This document shows, piece by piece, positions 55,646-64,000 of a DNA stretch of 64,000 bases. Made by a program: the position numbers and the translations under genes. The stretch comes from UBA4656 sp002405525 (GTDB lineage Bacteria; Pseudomonadota; Gammaproteobacteria; Xanthomonadales; Ahniellaceae). Under the pieces are notes generated by a model, which worked only from the letters and a program-made list of their open reading frames with translations, had not been told where the DNA came from and made no database searches. The stretch lies in the NCBI GenBank assembly GCA_036723735.1, contig DAIMGT010000012.1, positions 6,872 through 70,871 on the forward strand, in the 5' to 3' direction. The stretch's first letter is position 1; the number at the start of each line of letters is the position of its first letter.

Positions 55646-56476
55646 TCAAACGCCGGAGGTGCAGGCATTCTGGGCGTTGAAAACCAGGTTGCGGACGGTA
55701 ATCTGGTCACCCGAGTTGATGTTTCCATCCTCGTTAGCATCCGGCTGGCCACTAGCGACCGTCGTGCCAAAGACCTCATTGCGAACCACGATTTGATCAC
55801 CCGAGTTGCGCGTGCCATCGTTGTTGGCATCACCGCGGCACAGCCGTCCGATGGCGGAGGCGCGGCGCGAATCATAGGCATCGAAAACCAGCGCACGGGT
55901 GTTGGTGGTGGCGGTTCCGGAGACCCAGCCCAGGCGCGCGGCGTCGATCTGGTCGGTGCCACCGACGCCGGTGACGGTGGCGGTGGAATCGGTGGTAGCG
56001 CCGGCACCGCGCACGGTGGCCACGAGGTTGCCGGCCGACCGCGACCAGTTCAGTTCGATCGAGTACCAGCGATCCGCGGTGATCGAGCCGACGTTGCCGT
56101 TGCTGCCGGTGGTGGCGAACACGAACTGGCCAGCGCCGCGGTCGTAGGTCACGCGGATCATCGCGGCGTTGGACGCGTTCAGCGCCTCATACACCACCGC
56201 GGAACCGGTGGCCAGACCGGTATACACGTAGAAGCGGGCCCGGAAGGTGGGCTCCGCGGCGGGAGTGGTGTCGGTCACGTACTGCGCGGTCGCCGTGGCG
56301 CGCAGACCGCACTGGCCGGAGTAGCGGGCCACGCCGTCGGCCGGGCGGCCGGCGGCCGGCGTGCCGGTGGGGCCGCCGTTCCAGGCGGCAATCGAGCAGG
56401 CCTGGGCCATGGCGGCGTCGGCGGCGACGAATCCGGCGACGGCAAAGCCCGCCAGCGCAAAAGTCTTGATATTCAC
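55646..56476 (-). CDS. Exported protein with C-terminal dockerin-like domain
   Basis: A 276-residue exported protein. It has a signal peptide (cleavage after DAAMA, residue 24). A central domain (about 26-205) resembles a LamG/jelly-roll carbohydrate-binding fold. Two dockerin-type calcium repeats follow at 215-236 (GDANNDGTRNSGDQIVVRN) and 246-266 (DANEDGNINSGDQITVRN). Loop ligands D216, N218, D220, N224, D227 and D247, N249, D251, N255, D258 are in register with canonical dockerins. GTG start at 56476 with GGGAGG seven bases upstream and a good promoter. It is the first gene of the three-gene operon. Confidence 0.85.
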   Translation of the reverse strand: MNIKTFALAGFAVAGFVAADAAMAQACSIAAWNGGPTGTPAAGRPADGVARYSGQCGLRATATAQYVTDTTPAAEPTFRARFYVYTGLATGSAVVYEALNASNAAMIRVTYDRGAGQFVFATTGSNGNVGSITADRWYSIELNWSRSAGNLVATVRGAGATTDSTATVTGVGGTDQIDAARLGWVSGTATTNTRALVFDAYDSRRASAIGRLCRGDANNDGTRNSGDQIVVRNEVFGTTVASGQPDANEDGNINSGDQITVRNLVFNAQNACTSGV

Positions 56477-56512
56477 GGTACAACCTCCCAATCGGTGAAG
56501 GTCAACTACTGG

Positions 56513-56541
56513 ATGATAAAACGGAATCCGCGCGATGTGAA
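56513..56541 (-). promoter_or_regulatory. Promoter of the dockerin/cohesin-like/IPTL operon
   Basis: On the minus strand TTCACA (56541-56536) and TATCAT (56518-56513) are spaced by exactly 17 bases; each has one mismatch to consensus. Transcription would start about 30 bases before the dockerin gene. Confidence 0.75.
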
Positions 56542-56743
56542 GCCCGCGCGCAGCCCGCGCCGGGAATCCCGCAATCCAGCAGCACCCCGCCCGAACCCGC
56601 GCAAAATGCCCGGCAGCGCCGCGAGCAACCGTGATCCCCGCCACGATCCACCGAGTCTGGCCGGCCGATGCGTCGGACCGGTGACAGCCCGGCGTTCCGC
56701 CGCGGTCGGCGTCGCCCTGACTGGAATGCAACTCCCACCCTAC

Positions 56744-57646
56744 TCAACGCACGGAGGCGGCCGATCCGGCCACTGGCGCCGCAACCGGCGCGGGATCGGT
56801 CGCGACCGCGGCCACCGGGCCCGCTCCGGGAACCTCGCCCGGCGCGTCGCGACCGGCCAGGGCAGCCAGTTCGGCAACCGTGAACCCCGCCACCTGTCGA
56901 GCGGCCGTATTGAAGGGCGGACGCACCGCCCCGGCGGCATGGCGGTGCACCAGGCCGAGAAAGGCCGGCAGCGTATCGAGGCCGCGCTGGCGGCACAGGT
57001 GCCCGAACCAGCGGCTGCCGGCCGCCACGTGGGCGACCTCCTCGCGCAGGATGATCTCGAGCACGTCGGCGCTGGCACCGTCACCGGCGGCACGCAGGCG
57101 GGCGATCATCCCGGGGGTGACGTCGAGGCCGCGGGCCTCCAGCACGCGCGGCACCAGGGCCATGCGGGCCAGCGGATCGGCGGAGGTCTTCACGGCCATC
57201 TCCCACAGGCCGTTGTGGGCCGGCAGGTCGCCGTAGGCCGCGCCGTGGTCGGCCAGCCGCGCGGCCAGCAGGGCGAAGTGGCGCGCCTCGTCGTCGGCGA
57301 CCGCGACCCAGTCGTCGTAGTAGCCGCACGGCAGACCGCGGAATCGGTACACGGCGTCCCACGCCAGGTTGATGGCGTTGAATTCGATATGCGCGACGGC
57401 GTGCAGCAGCGCCACCCGGCCCTCCGGCGTGCCCAGCCCGCGCCGGGCGAGGTCGCGCGGAGCGACCAGCACGGGGCGATCCGGCCGGCCGGGGACCGGC
57501 AGGTCGACGACCGCCGGCAGGTCGTCGCCGTCGAGGGCGAGACGACCCGCACGCCAGGCGGCGGCGGTGTCCGCCGTGCACGCCAGCTTGGTCGCAACGT
57601 CGGATTCGCGCAGGCAGTCGAGGGCGGCGGCGGCGAGGGAGGTCAT
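56744..57646 (-). CDS. DUF455 family ferritin-like protein
   Basis: A 300-residue protein matching DUF455, a ferritin-like family. Putative di-iron ligands are Glu88 (HIEFNAI), Glu120/His123 (DDEARHF), Glu170, and Glu203/His206 (REEVAHV). The last 45 residues are Ala/Pro/Val-rich and probably disordered. The catalytic activity is unknown; the fold implies oxygen or radical chemistry or iron handling. I start at ATG 57646 (MTSLAAAAL); a TTG six codons earlier is less likely. Confidence 0.88.
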   Translation of the reverse strand: MTSLAAAALDCLRESDVATKLACTADTAAAWRAGRLALDGDDLPAVVDLPVPGRPDRPVLVAPRDLARRGLGTPEGRVALLHAVAHIEFNAINLAWDAVYRFRGLPCGYYDDWVAVADDEARHFALLAARLADHGAAYGDLPAHNGLWEMAVKTSADPLARMALVPRVLEARGLDVTPGMIARLRAAGDGASADVLEIILREEVAHVAAGSRWFGHLCRQRGLDTLPAFLGLVHRHAAGAVRPPFNTAARQVAGFTVAELAALAGRDAPGEVPGAGPVAAVATDPAPVAAPVAGSAASVR

Positions 57647-57742
57647 GGACGGAGACTGCCGCAAGGTCGAAGAACTCGCGGCGCGCGCGCCGCTCCCACA
57701 GGGCTTGGCCGCCGCAGGAACCGAGGCATCGCGAGCCCGCGC

Positions 57743-59221
57743 TCAGGACGCCTTGCGGCGCGACTGCTTGGCGAGGTCGTTGCGTTCAGCGGCGATCCGC
57801 TCGAGGTAGCCGTCGTCGACCCCGGTGACGTAGTGGCCGGAGAAGCACGAGGTGTCGAAGGCGGACAGTCGCTCGTTGCCCTCGGCGACGGCGGCGACCA
57901 GGTCGTCGAGATCCTGGTAGACCAGCCAATCGGCGCCCAGCAGGTCCTGCACCTCGGCCTCGCTGCGGCCGTGGGCGACCAGTTCGGACACCGCCGGCAT
58001 GTCGATGCCGTAGATGTTCGGATGGCGCACCGGTGGCGCGGCGGAGGCGAAGTACACCTTGCGGGCGCCGGCGTCGCGCGCCATCTGGATGATCTGCCGC
58101 GACGTGGTGCCGCGCACGATCGAATCGTCGACCAGCAGCACGACCTTGTTGCGGAACTCCAGTTCGATCGCGTTCAGCTTGCGGCGCACGGACTTCACCC
58201 GCTCGCCCTGCCCCGGCATGATGAAGGTGCGACCGACGTAGCGGTTCTTGACGAAGCCCTCGCGGTACGGCACGCCCAGCAGGTTGGCCAGCGGCAGCGC
58301 GGCGGTGCGGCTGGTGTCGGGGATCGGCATCACGCAGTCGATGTCGTGGTCGGGCCTCAGGCGCAGGATCTTGCGCGCGAGGCACTCGCCCATCCGCAGG
58401 CGGGCCTTGTAGACCGACACGTCCTCGATCATCGAATCGGGCCGCGCCAGGTAGACGTACTCGAAGATGCAGGGTGTGTGGGCGCGCGCCGGCGCGCACT
58501 GCCGCGCGTGCAGGCTGCCGTCGAGCCCGATCACCACCGCCTCGCCGGGCGCCACGTCGCGCAGGCGGCGGAACCCGAGCAGGTCGAGCGCCACGCTCTC
58601 GGACGCCACCGCGTGCTCGTCGCCGTCCGGCGTGGAGCGCACGCCCAGCACCAGCGGCCGGATGCCATGCGGGTCGCGGAACGCGACCACGCCGAGACCG
58701 AGGACCAGCGCCGCCACCGCGTAGCCGCCGACGCAGCGCTGGTGCACGCCGCCGATCGCCTTGAACACGTGCTCGGTCTCCAGGCGCAGGTGGGCCTGCA
58801 ACTGCAACTCGTGGGCGAAGATGTTGAGCAGCACCTCGGAGTCGGAACCGGTGTTGATGTGCCGGCGGTCCTGTTCGAACAACTCCTGCCGCAGCGCCTC
58901 GGAGTTGGTCAGGTTGCCGTTGTGCGCCAGCGCCAGCCCGAACGGCGAGTTGACGTAGAACGGCTGCGCTTCCGCGGAGCCCTCCGAGCCCGCCGTCGGA
59001 TAGCGGCAGTGCCCGATCCCGTAGCGGCCGGTGAGGTGGCGCATGTTCGACTCGGCGAACACGTCGCGCACCAGGCCGTTGGCCTTGTGCAGGCGCAGCG
59101 CGCTGCCGTCGACGGTGGCGATGCCGGCGGCGTCCTGCCCGCGGTGCTGCAGCACGGTGAGTGCGTCGTAGAGCGCCGCGCCCACGCTGGTCCTGCCGAC
59201 GATGCCGATGATGCCGCACAT
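57743..59221 (-). CDS. purF: Amidophosphoribosyltransferase
   Basis: PurF makes phosphoribosylamine from PRPP and glutamine, the first step of purine synthesis. The 492-residue protein starts MCGIIGIVG, with nucleophile Cys2 (exposed after Met removal) and no propeptide. The PRPP loop is [14 protein letters not shown] (about 365-378). ATG at 59221. It is 12 bases from cvpA, the usual pair. Confidence 0.97.
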   Translation of the reverse strand: MCGIIGIVGRTSVGAALYDALTVLQHRGQDAAGIATVDGSALRLHKANGLVRDVFAESNMRHLTGRYGIGHCRYPTAGSEGSAEAQPFYVNSPFGLALAHNGNLTNSEALRQELFEQDRRHINTGSDSEVLLNIFAHELQLQAHLRLETEHVFKAIGGVHQRCVGGYAVAALVLGLGVVAFRDPHGIRPLVLGVRSTPDGDEHAVASESVALDLLGFRRLRDVAPGEAVVIGLDGSLHARQCAPARAHTPCIFEYVYLARPDSMIEDVSVYKARLRMGECLARKILRLRPDHDIDCVMPIPDTSRTAALPLANLLGVPYREGFVKNRYVGRTFIMPGQGERVKSVRRKLNAIELEFRNKVVLLVDDSIVRGTTSRQIIQMARDAGARKVYFASAAPPVRHPNIYGIDMPAVSELVAHGRSEAEVQDLLGADWLVYQDLDDLVAAVAEGNERLSAFDTSCFSGHYVTGVDDGYLERIAAERNDLAKQSRRKAS

Positions 59222-59233
59222 GCAGGACGATCC

Positions 59234-59761
59234 TCAGGATGACGGGCGCGCGGCCGCCGGCGGCGGCGGCGCGGAAAAATCGATCGAATCGCGCAGCGGC
59301 GCCGGCAGGTGCGGCGCCAGTCCCACCGCGATGCCCTGGAACCAGGGGATCAGCCGCGACTGGGCCCACCACGGGTCGCGCGGCAGAGGCGTGAGTCCCG
59401 CCAGCACCACCAGCACCGTGACCAGCAGCACCCCGCGGGCGGCACCGAACAACAGGCCCAGCAGGCGGTCGTTCCCGGTCAGGCCGGTGCTCCGCACTGC
59501 CTTGCGCAGCAACCACATCAGGACTGCACCCACCGCCAACGCGCCGAGGAACACCAGCCCGTGGCCGACCGCGGCGCGCAGCGAGGGCAAGGCGATGCCG
59601 GCGGAGAACCACTCGCCCACGCTGCCGCCGAGCGCCAGCGCCAGCGCCACGGCGCCCGCCCAGATCGCGATCGACAGGACCTCGACCACCAGTCCGCGGA
59701 CCGCGCCGACGACCACCGAGGCGGCGATCAGCGCGGCGATGGCGAGGTCGGCGACGTTCAT
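59234..59761 (-). CDS. cvpA: CvpA family inner-membrane protein
   Basis: A 175-residue membrane protein with about four helices and a conserved glycine pattern (VGAVRGLVVEVLS; LLGLLFGAARGVLLV). CvpA is needed for colicin V production in E. coli and for envelope tolerance; its exact activity is unknown. It sits in the dedD-cvpA-purF order. ATG at 59761, nine bases after dedD. Confidence 0.93.
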   Translation of the reverse strand: MNVADLAIAALIAASVVVGAVRGLVVEVLSIAIWAGAVALALALGGSVGEWFSAGIALPSLRAAVGHGLVFLGALAVGAVLMWLLRKAVRSTGLTGNDRLLGLLFGAARGVLLVTVLVVLAGLTPLPRDPWWAQSRLIPWFQGIAVGLAPHLPAPLRDSIDFSAPPPPAAARPSS

Positions 59762-59770
59762 CGGCTCCGG

Positions 59771-60748
59771 TCAGGGATGGGCAACGACCTGGCCATCGAG
59801 GCCGAGGCGCGCCTTGATCGAATCGCGCAGGCTCTCGGCGCCGGCGCGCTGTATCTCCGGCCCGATGCGCACCCTGTACAGGATGCCGCGGTCGGTGCGC
59901 AGCGTCTCGACGTAGGCGGTGAAGCCGGCACCGGCCAGACGACCGCGCAGGGCCTCGGCATCGGCCGCGTCGGCGAGGGCACCGACCTGCACCGACCAGC
60001 CGGTGGTGCGCGGGTTGCGGCCGGCGAGAGGGTCGGCGTCCGGCGCCGACCGCGCGTCCGATTCGACCACCGAGGAGGCCACGTCGGCACGCAGGCTGCG
60101 CGCAGCCTGCCGCACGCGCTCGGCGCTGGTGCGATCGGCGTAAGGACCCGAACGCACGCGCAGAGCCGGCTTGCCGTCGATCTCGACGCGCTCGGTCTCC
60201 GATCGGATGCCGGCGCGGCCGAGTTCGGCAGCCAAAGCCTGTGCGTTGTCGGCCTGCGCGTAGGTGCCGAACTGCACCAGCCAGCGCCCGCCGGCCGCCG
60301 GCAGCGGCAACGCAGGTGGACGCGTCGAAGGGGCGGGTGTCGCCGCGGAGGGTGCCGACGTGTCGGGGGGGGGCGACGTGCCGGGGGGCGGTGCGGCGGG
60401 AGCCGTATCGACCACCGGCGATGCGGGCGGCTCCGCCGGCGACACCACCGGTTCCTCCGGCGCGGCCGGCGTGCCGGCGAAGGCATCGCGGCGCGGTGCG
60501 GCGCCGGTATCGACCGTCACCACGCGGTCCGGGTCGTCGCCCGGCGCGGCCGTGCCGTCCGGCGCGGTCTGCGGCCCCAGCGGCACGACCCGCGGCTCGA
60601 AGGCCTGTCCCGGCTCCGGCGGAATGCGGAGGTCGATCGCCTCGCCGTCGGTGCGCGGCGTGGTGTCGACCAGCATCGGGACGAAGATCACCGCCAGCAC
60701 AACGAGTACCGTCGCGCCGACGAGGCGTTGCTTGAGGGCTGAGTCCAT
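59771..60748 (-). CDS. dedD: DedD-like cell-division protein with two SPOR domains
   Basis: A 325-residue protein anchored by one N-terminal helix (LVGATVLVVLAVIFVPML, about 9-26), then a long Pro/Ala-rich linker. Two SPOR domains follow: about 150-225 (WLVQFGTYAQADNAQALAAEL) and 245-320 (WSVQVGALADAADAEALRGRL). SPOR domains bind denuded septal peptidoglycan. E. coli DedD has one SPOR; two here is unusual. Position accD-folC-dedD-cvpA-purF is conserved. ATG at 60748. Confidence 0.92.
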   Translation of the reverse strand: MDSALKQRLVGATVLVVLAVIFVPMLVDTTPRTDGEAIDLRIPPEPGQAFEPRVVPLGPQTAPDGTAAPGDDPDRVVTVDTGAAPRRDAFAGTPAAPEEPVVSPAEPPASPVVDTAPAAPPPGTSPPPDTSAPSAATPAPSTRPPALPLPAAGGRWLVQFGTYAQADNAQALAAELGRAGIRSETERVEIDGKPALRVRSGPYADRTSAERVRQAARSLRADVASSVVESDARSAPDADPLAGRNPRTTGWSVQVGALADAADAEALRGRLAGAGFTAYVETLRTDRGILYRVRIGPEIQRAGAESLRDSIKARLGLDGQVVAHP

Positions 60749-60821
60749 CGCGGAGGTCCGGGGCGGCTGGAACGATTATAGCCGCTGCACCCCGAGCCGC
60801 CCGCGGACGCACCAACGTCCG

Positions 60822-62096
60822 TTACGCCTGCCGCAGCCCGAGCGCGCGCATCGCCGCCGCCACGGTGTGGAACGACCCGAAGACCAGCACCCGGCCGGCG
60901 GCACCGGCCGCCGCGCGCGCGGCGCCGAGCGCGGCAGCCATGTCTGCCGCGGGCGTGGCGACGACACCGCAGCCGGCGAGCCGGCGCGCCGTCGCCGCGG
61001 CATCGAGGCCGCGCGAACTCTCGCGGTCCAGCCCGACCGTCCACCACGCCGCGAAAGACTGCGCCAGCGGCACCATCATGGCTTCGATGTCCTTGTCGGC
61101 CAGCGCGCCGAACACCGCGAAGGTCGGCCGCGCCGACTGTGCGGCCAGCCAGCGCGCCAGTTCGCGCGCGGCCTGCGGGTTGTGCGCCACGTCCACCACC
61201 ACCTCCGGCCCGACGGCCACGCGCTGCAGGCGGGCCGGGCAGCGTGCGGTCGCCACACCCTGCGCGATCGCCGCGGGCGCCAGCGCAAGCAGGCCGCGCA
61301 GCGCGTGCAGCGCGGCCACCGCGGCGGCCGCGTTGTCGCGCTGGAACTCGCCGTCGAGGGCCGGCGGCGGCAGTTCGAGCGTGGTGCCGTCGCAATGCCG
61401 CCAGGCCCACCCGCGGTCCGCGGCGCGCGCGTCGAAGTCCACGCCCGCCCGCTGCAGCAACGCACCGATCGCCGATGCGTGCGACAGCAGGCTCGGCGGA
61501 GGCGCACGGTCGCCGACGATCGCCGGGCGGCCGGCGCGGAAGATGCCCGCCTTCTCGCGGCCGATCGCATTGCGGTCGGGCCCCAGAAAATCCTGGTGGT
61601 CGAGGTCCACCGTGGTCACGATTGCGGCATCGGCGTCCACCACGTTGACCGCGTCCAGCCGCCCGCCCATGCCGACCTCGAGCAGCGCGACGTCCACCTC
61701 GCGCGCCTCCAGCACCGCGAATGCCGCCAGGGTGCCCGCCTCGATGTAGGTCAGCGGGGTGGGGCCGCGCGCGGCCTCGACGCGGCGGAACGCCGACACC
61801 AGTTCGGCGTCTTCCACGCACTCGCCGTCGATCCGCACGCGCTCGTTGTAGGCCAGCAGGTGTGGCGAGGTGTAGGTCCCGACCAGGCGTCCGGACGCGC
61901 GCAGGATCGCGTCCAGGACCGCCACCGTGGACCCCTTGCCGTTGGTGCCGCCGACGGTGATGCAGACCGGCGCGGGCCGCGACATCCCCATGCGCGTCGC
62001 GACGTCGGCGACGCGTTCCAGGCCGAGGTCGATCGGCCGCGCGTGCACCGCCTGCCAGTGCACGAGCCACTCGGCCAGCGTGTCCGGGACCGCCAT
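60822..62096 (-). CDS. folC: Dihydrofolate synthase/folylpolyglutamate synthase
   Basis: FolC adds glutamate to dihydropteroate and to folates. The 424-residue Mur-ligase-like protein has P-loop GTNGKGST (50-57), TSPHLLAYNERVRIDGE, EVGMGGRLDAVN, and DVAHNPQAA. ATG at 62096, twelve bases after accD. The C-terminal domain is intact, ending LRQA. Confidence 0.96.
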   Translation of the reverse strand: MAVPDTLAEWLVHWQAVHARPIDLGLERVADVATRMGMSRPAPVCITVGGTNGKGSTVAVLDAILRASGRLVGTYTSPHLLAYNERVRIDGECVEDAELVSAFRRVEAARGPTPLTYIEAGTLAAFAVLEAREVDVALLEVGMGGRLDAVNVVDADAAIVTTVDLDHQDFLGPDRNAIGREKAGIFRAGRPAIVGDRAPPPSLLSHASAIGALLQRAGVDFDARAADRGWAWRHCDGTTLELPPPALDGEFQRDNAAAAVAALHALRGLLALAPAAIAQGVATARCPARLQRVAVGPEVVVDVAHNPQAARELARWLAAQSARPTFAVFGALADKDIEAMMVPLAQSFAAWWTVGLDRESSRGLDAAATARRLAGCGVVATPAADMAAALGAARAAAGAAGRVLVFGSFHTVAAAMRALGLRQA

Positions 62097-62108
62097 CGGG
62101 GCCCGGCC

Positions 62109-62999
62109 TCAGGGGGCCGCGGCGGCCGACACCTCGGCCGGCGGCGCCGGCTGGCGCAGCAGCAGCGCGAACAGGGCCGCGATCTTCTCGCGCTGTTCGC
62201 GCCGGTCCACGATCAGGTCGATCGCGCCGTGCTCGAGCAGGAACTCGCTGCGCTGGAATCCTTCGGGCAGGGTCTCGCGGACGGTCTGTTCGATCACCCG
62301 CGGGCCGGCGAATCCGATCAGTGCACCGGGCTCGCCGATATTGACGTCGCCCAGCATGCCGAGGCTGGCCGACACGCCGCCGGTGGTGGGGTGGGTGAGC
62401 ACGGAAACGAACGGAAGGCCGGCCCCGCGCAGGCGCGCAATCGCTGCCGAGGTCTTGGCCATCTGCATCAGCGAGAGCAGCCCCTCCTGCATCCGCGCCC
62501 CCCCGGTGGCCGAGAAGCAGCCCAGCGGCAAGCGGTGCTCGAGACAGTGCTCGGCCGCCAGCGCGAAGCGTTCGCCCACCACCGAGCCCATCGACCCGCC
62601 CATGAACGCGAACTCGAACGCGCAGGCAACCGCCGGACGGCCCTTGAGCGCGCCGCGCAAGGCGACCAGGGCGTCCGTCTCGCCGGTGGCGCGCTGGGCG
62701 GCGACCACGCGGTCGCGGTATTTCTTGGAGTCCTTGAACCTCAGCGCATCGACCGGCTCGAGGCCGGCGCCGATCTCGAACAGCTCCCCCTCGTCGAAGA
62801 AACCCCGCAGCCGTTCGCGCGCGCCGATCGGCATGTGGAAGCCGCACTTGGGGCACACCTTCAGGTTGCGCTCGAGCTCCGGCTGGTACAGCGGCGCCGC
62901 GCAGCGCTCGCACTTGACCCACAGGCCCTCGGGCACGTTGCGCTTGTTGCCGCCCTGCGTGCGGATGCGCGAGGGCATCAGTTTGGACAGCCAGCTCAT
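62109..62999 (-). CDS. accD: Acetyl-CoA carboxylase, carboxyltransferase beta subunit
   Basis: AccD pairs with AccA to transfer CO2 from biotin to acetyl-CoA. The 296-residue protein has an N-terminal zinc ribbon (Cys30, 33, 49, 52) and the crotonase-fold core with [14 protein letters not shown] and [22 protein letters not shown] at 62999. It lies between trpA and folC. accA, usually after dnaE, is not in this window. Confidence 0.97.
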   Translation of the reverse strand: MSWLSKLMPSRIRTQGGNKRNVPEGLWVKCERCAAPLYQPELERNLKVCPKCGFHMPIGARERLRGFFDEGELFEIGAGLEPVDALRFKDSKKYRDRVVAAQRATGETDALVALRGALKGRPAVACAFEFAFMGGSMGSVVGERFALAAEHCLEHRLPLGCFSATGGARMQEGLLSLMQMAKTSAAIARLRGAGLPFVSVLTHPTTGGVSASLGMLGDVNIGEPGALIGFAGPRVIEQTVRETLPEGFQRSEFLLEHGAIDLIVDRREQREKIAALFALLLRQPAPPAEVSAAAAP

Positions 63000-63056
63000 C
63001 GGATCGCCAACGCGGTCGTGGGGACGCTGGCGCGGATCGTAGCGCAGTGCGCCCCG

Positions 63057-63878
63057 TCAGGCCGCGCTGCGGGTCCGGGCGGCGTCGACGGCCGCGCGCA
63101 GCGGGGCGAGGAAGGCGCCCGCGGCGGCGGCTGCCGCGCCGGGATCGGCGTGCGGGGCGAGATGTTCGACCAGCGCGCTGCCGACCACCACCGCGTCGGC
63201 GAAGCCAGCGATGCCGGCCGCCTGCTGCGGCTCCCTGACCCCGAAACCCACCGCGACCGGAGTGCCGGTGGCGGCGCGGATCGCGGCCACCTTGGCCGAA
63301 ACGTCGCCGACGGCCAGGCGGTCGGCGCCGGTGATGCCGGCGAACGACACGTAGTACAGGAACCCCCGCGCGCGCTCGACCACGCGCGCCAGTCGCGCGT
63401 CCGCCGTGGTCGGCGCGGCGAGAAAGATCTGCTCGATGCCATGGCGGGCGAGTAGCGGGGTGAGCTCGCCCGCCTCCTCGACCGGCGAATCGACCATCAG
63501 CACGCCGTCCACGCCGGCCTGGCGCGCGGTGTCGGCGAAGCGCTCGTAGCCGAAGATCTCCAGCGGATTGAGATACCCCATCAGCACCACCGGCGTGGTC
63601 GCGTCGGCGCGCCGGAACTCGGCCACCATCGCCAGCACCTTGCGCAGGCCGACGCCGCGTGCCAGCGCGCGTTCGCTCGATCGCTGGATGGTCGGCCCGT
63701 CCGCCATCGGGTCGGAGAACGGCACCCCGAGTTCGATCAGGTCGGCGCCGGCGGCGACCAGTGCGTGCATCACCGGCACGGTCGCCTCGACACCGGGGTC
63801 GCCCGCGGTCACGAACGGGATCAGGCCGGTGCGGCCGGCGGCGCGGAGGTCGGCGAAGCGTTGGTCGATGCGGTTCAT
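63057..63878 (-). CDS. trpA: Tryptophan synthase alpha subunit
   Basis: TrpA cleaves indole-3-glycerol phosphate and channels indole to TrpB. The 273-residue TIM barrel keeps catalytic Glu49 and Asp60 (ELGVPFSDPMADGP). ATG at 63878 (MNRIDQRFADL); an in-frame ATG 15 codons earlier lies in non-conserved sequence. There is no clear Shine-Dalgarno. The upstream region carries a heptamer microsatellite. Confidence 0.96.
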   Translation of the reverse strand: MNRIDQRFADLRAAGRTGLIPFVTAGDPGVEATVPVMHALVAAGADLIELGVPFSDPMADGPTIQRSSERALARGVGLRKVLAMVAEFRRADATTPVVLMGYLNPLEIFGYERFADTARQAGVDGVLMVDSPVEEAGELTPLLARHGIEQIFLAAPTTADARLARVVERARGFLYYVSFAGITGADRLAVGDVSAKVAAIRAATGTPVAVGFGVREPQQAAGIAGFADAVVVGSALVEHLAPHADPGAAAAAAGAFLAPLRAAVDAARTRSAA

Positions 63879-63945
63879 GGTGCGGCGGCGTGGTGGGTCT
63901 TCGGAGACGCGTTGGAAGGGCACGGTGCGGGGGCGTGGGTGACTT

Positions 63946-64000
63946 GCGAATGGCGAATGGCGAATGGCGAATGGCGAATGGCGAATGGCGAATGGCGAAT
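63946..64000. repeat. (GCGAATG)n heptanucleotide microsatellite
   Basis: At least 7.8 perfect tandem copies of GCGAATG run to the window edge, so the array may extend. It is 68 bases upstream of the trpA start codon. The 7-base unit shifts any reading frame when it changes by one copy. Confidence 0.97.

Noticed and set aside
55637..59242. Plus-strand open frame of 1,201 codons antisense to purF, DUF455 and the dockerin gene
   Set aside because: It mirrors the codon structure of well-conserved minus-strand genes, has no start signal or recognisable domain, and is a normal product of high GC third-position bias.
60264..63455. Plus-strand open frame of 1,063 codons antisense to dedD, folC, accD and trpA
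   Set aside because: Shadow of four conserved genes; low-complexity Arg/Ala/Gly composition and no motif.

Overview
The window is 64 kb of very GC-rich DNA (roughly 70% by eye) from a gammaproteobacterium, most likely of the Xanthomonadales/Lysobacterales. Supporting points are the gene orders hfq-hflX-hflK-hflC-DUF2065-purA-rnr-rlmB, map/glnD/dapD beside rpsB-tsf-pyrH-frr-uppS-cdsA-dxr-rseP-bamA-skp-lpxD-fabZ-lpxA-lpxB-rnhB, and trpA-accD-folC-dedD-cvpA-purF, together with an S46 peptidase and an IPTL-CTERM protein. The genus cannot be named from the sequence alone. A 100-base run of N (4179-4278) marks an assembly gap.

Layout. 1-14957, mostly minus strand: rlmB (partial), rnr, a plus-strand tRNA-Leu with its own promoter and terminator, purA, a short tandem repeat carrying copies of the purA start, DUF2065, hflC, hflK, hflX, hfq, miaA, an S46 dipeptidyl-peptidase, an OmpA-family protein, dapE and an ArsC-like protein. 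15231-19490, minus: dapD, glnD, map. 19659-35189, plus: a long run of translation, lipid, isoprenoid and outer-membrane genes from rpsB to rnhB, many joined by 4-base stop/start overlaps. 35270-42639: an accessory block between rnhB and dnaE, which are usually adjacent. It holds an FG-GAP/discoidin-like exported protein split by an in-frame amber codon, a VIT-family transporter and an Asp-box lipoprotein. 42761-46285: dnaE. 46335-50202, minus: two copies of a structured repeat, a 48-residue four-cysteine protein, a secreted M14-like metalloenzyme, a Zur-like regulator and gltX. 50309-53734, plus: an Atm1-type ABC exporter, a cyclophilin and lpxH. 53816-56541, minus: one transcription unit encoding a dockerin-bearing protein, a small cohesin-like protein and an IPTL-CTERM protein. 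56744-63878, minus: a DUF455 ferritin-like protein, then purF, cvpA, dedD, folC, accD and trpA. The window ends in a (GCGAATG)n heptamer tract.

How the genes fit together. The central plus-strand run couples ribosome function (S2, EF-Ts, RRF) to UMP kinase, undecaprenyl-PP and phospholipid precursors, MEP isoprenoid synthesis, site-2 proteolysis, outer-membrane protein assembly (BamA, Skp) and lipid A synthesis (LpxD, FabZ, LpxA, LpxB; LpxH lies elsewhere). The most novel-looking material is (i) the dockerin/cohesin-like/IPTL operon, a candidate miniature cell-surface assembly; (ii) a roughly 150-bp interspersed hairpin-rich repeat present three times, each copy ending on the stop codon of a minus-strand gene; (iii) a 160-bp tandem repeat that re-creates the purA ribosome-binding site and first codons; and (iv) a shared C-terminal F-x-G-x-F-E type motif on two otherwise unrelated exported proteins.
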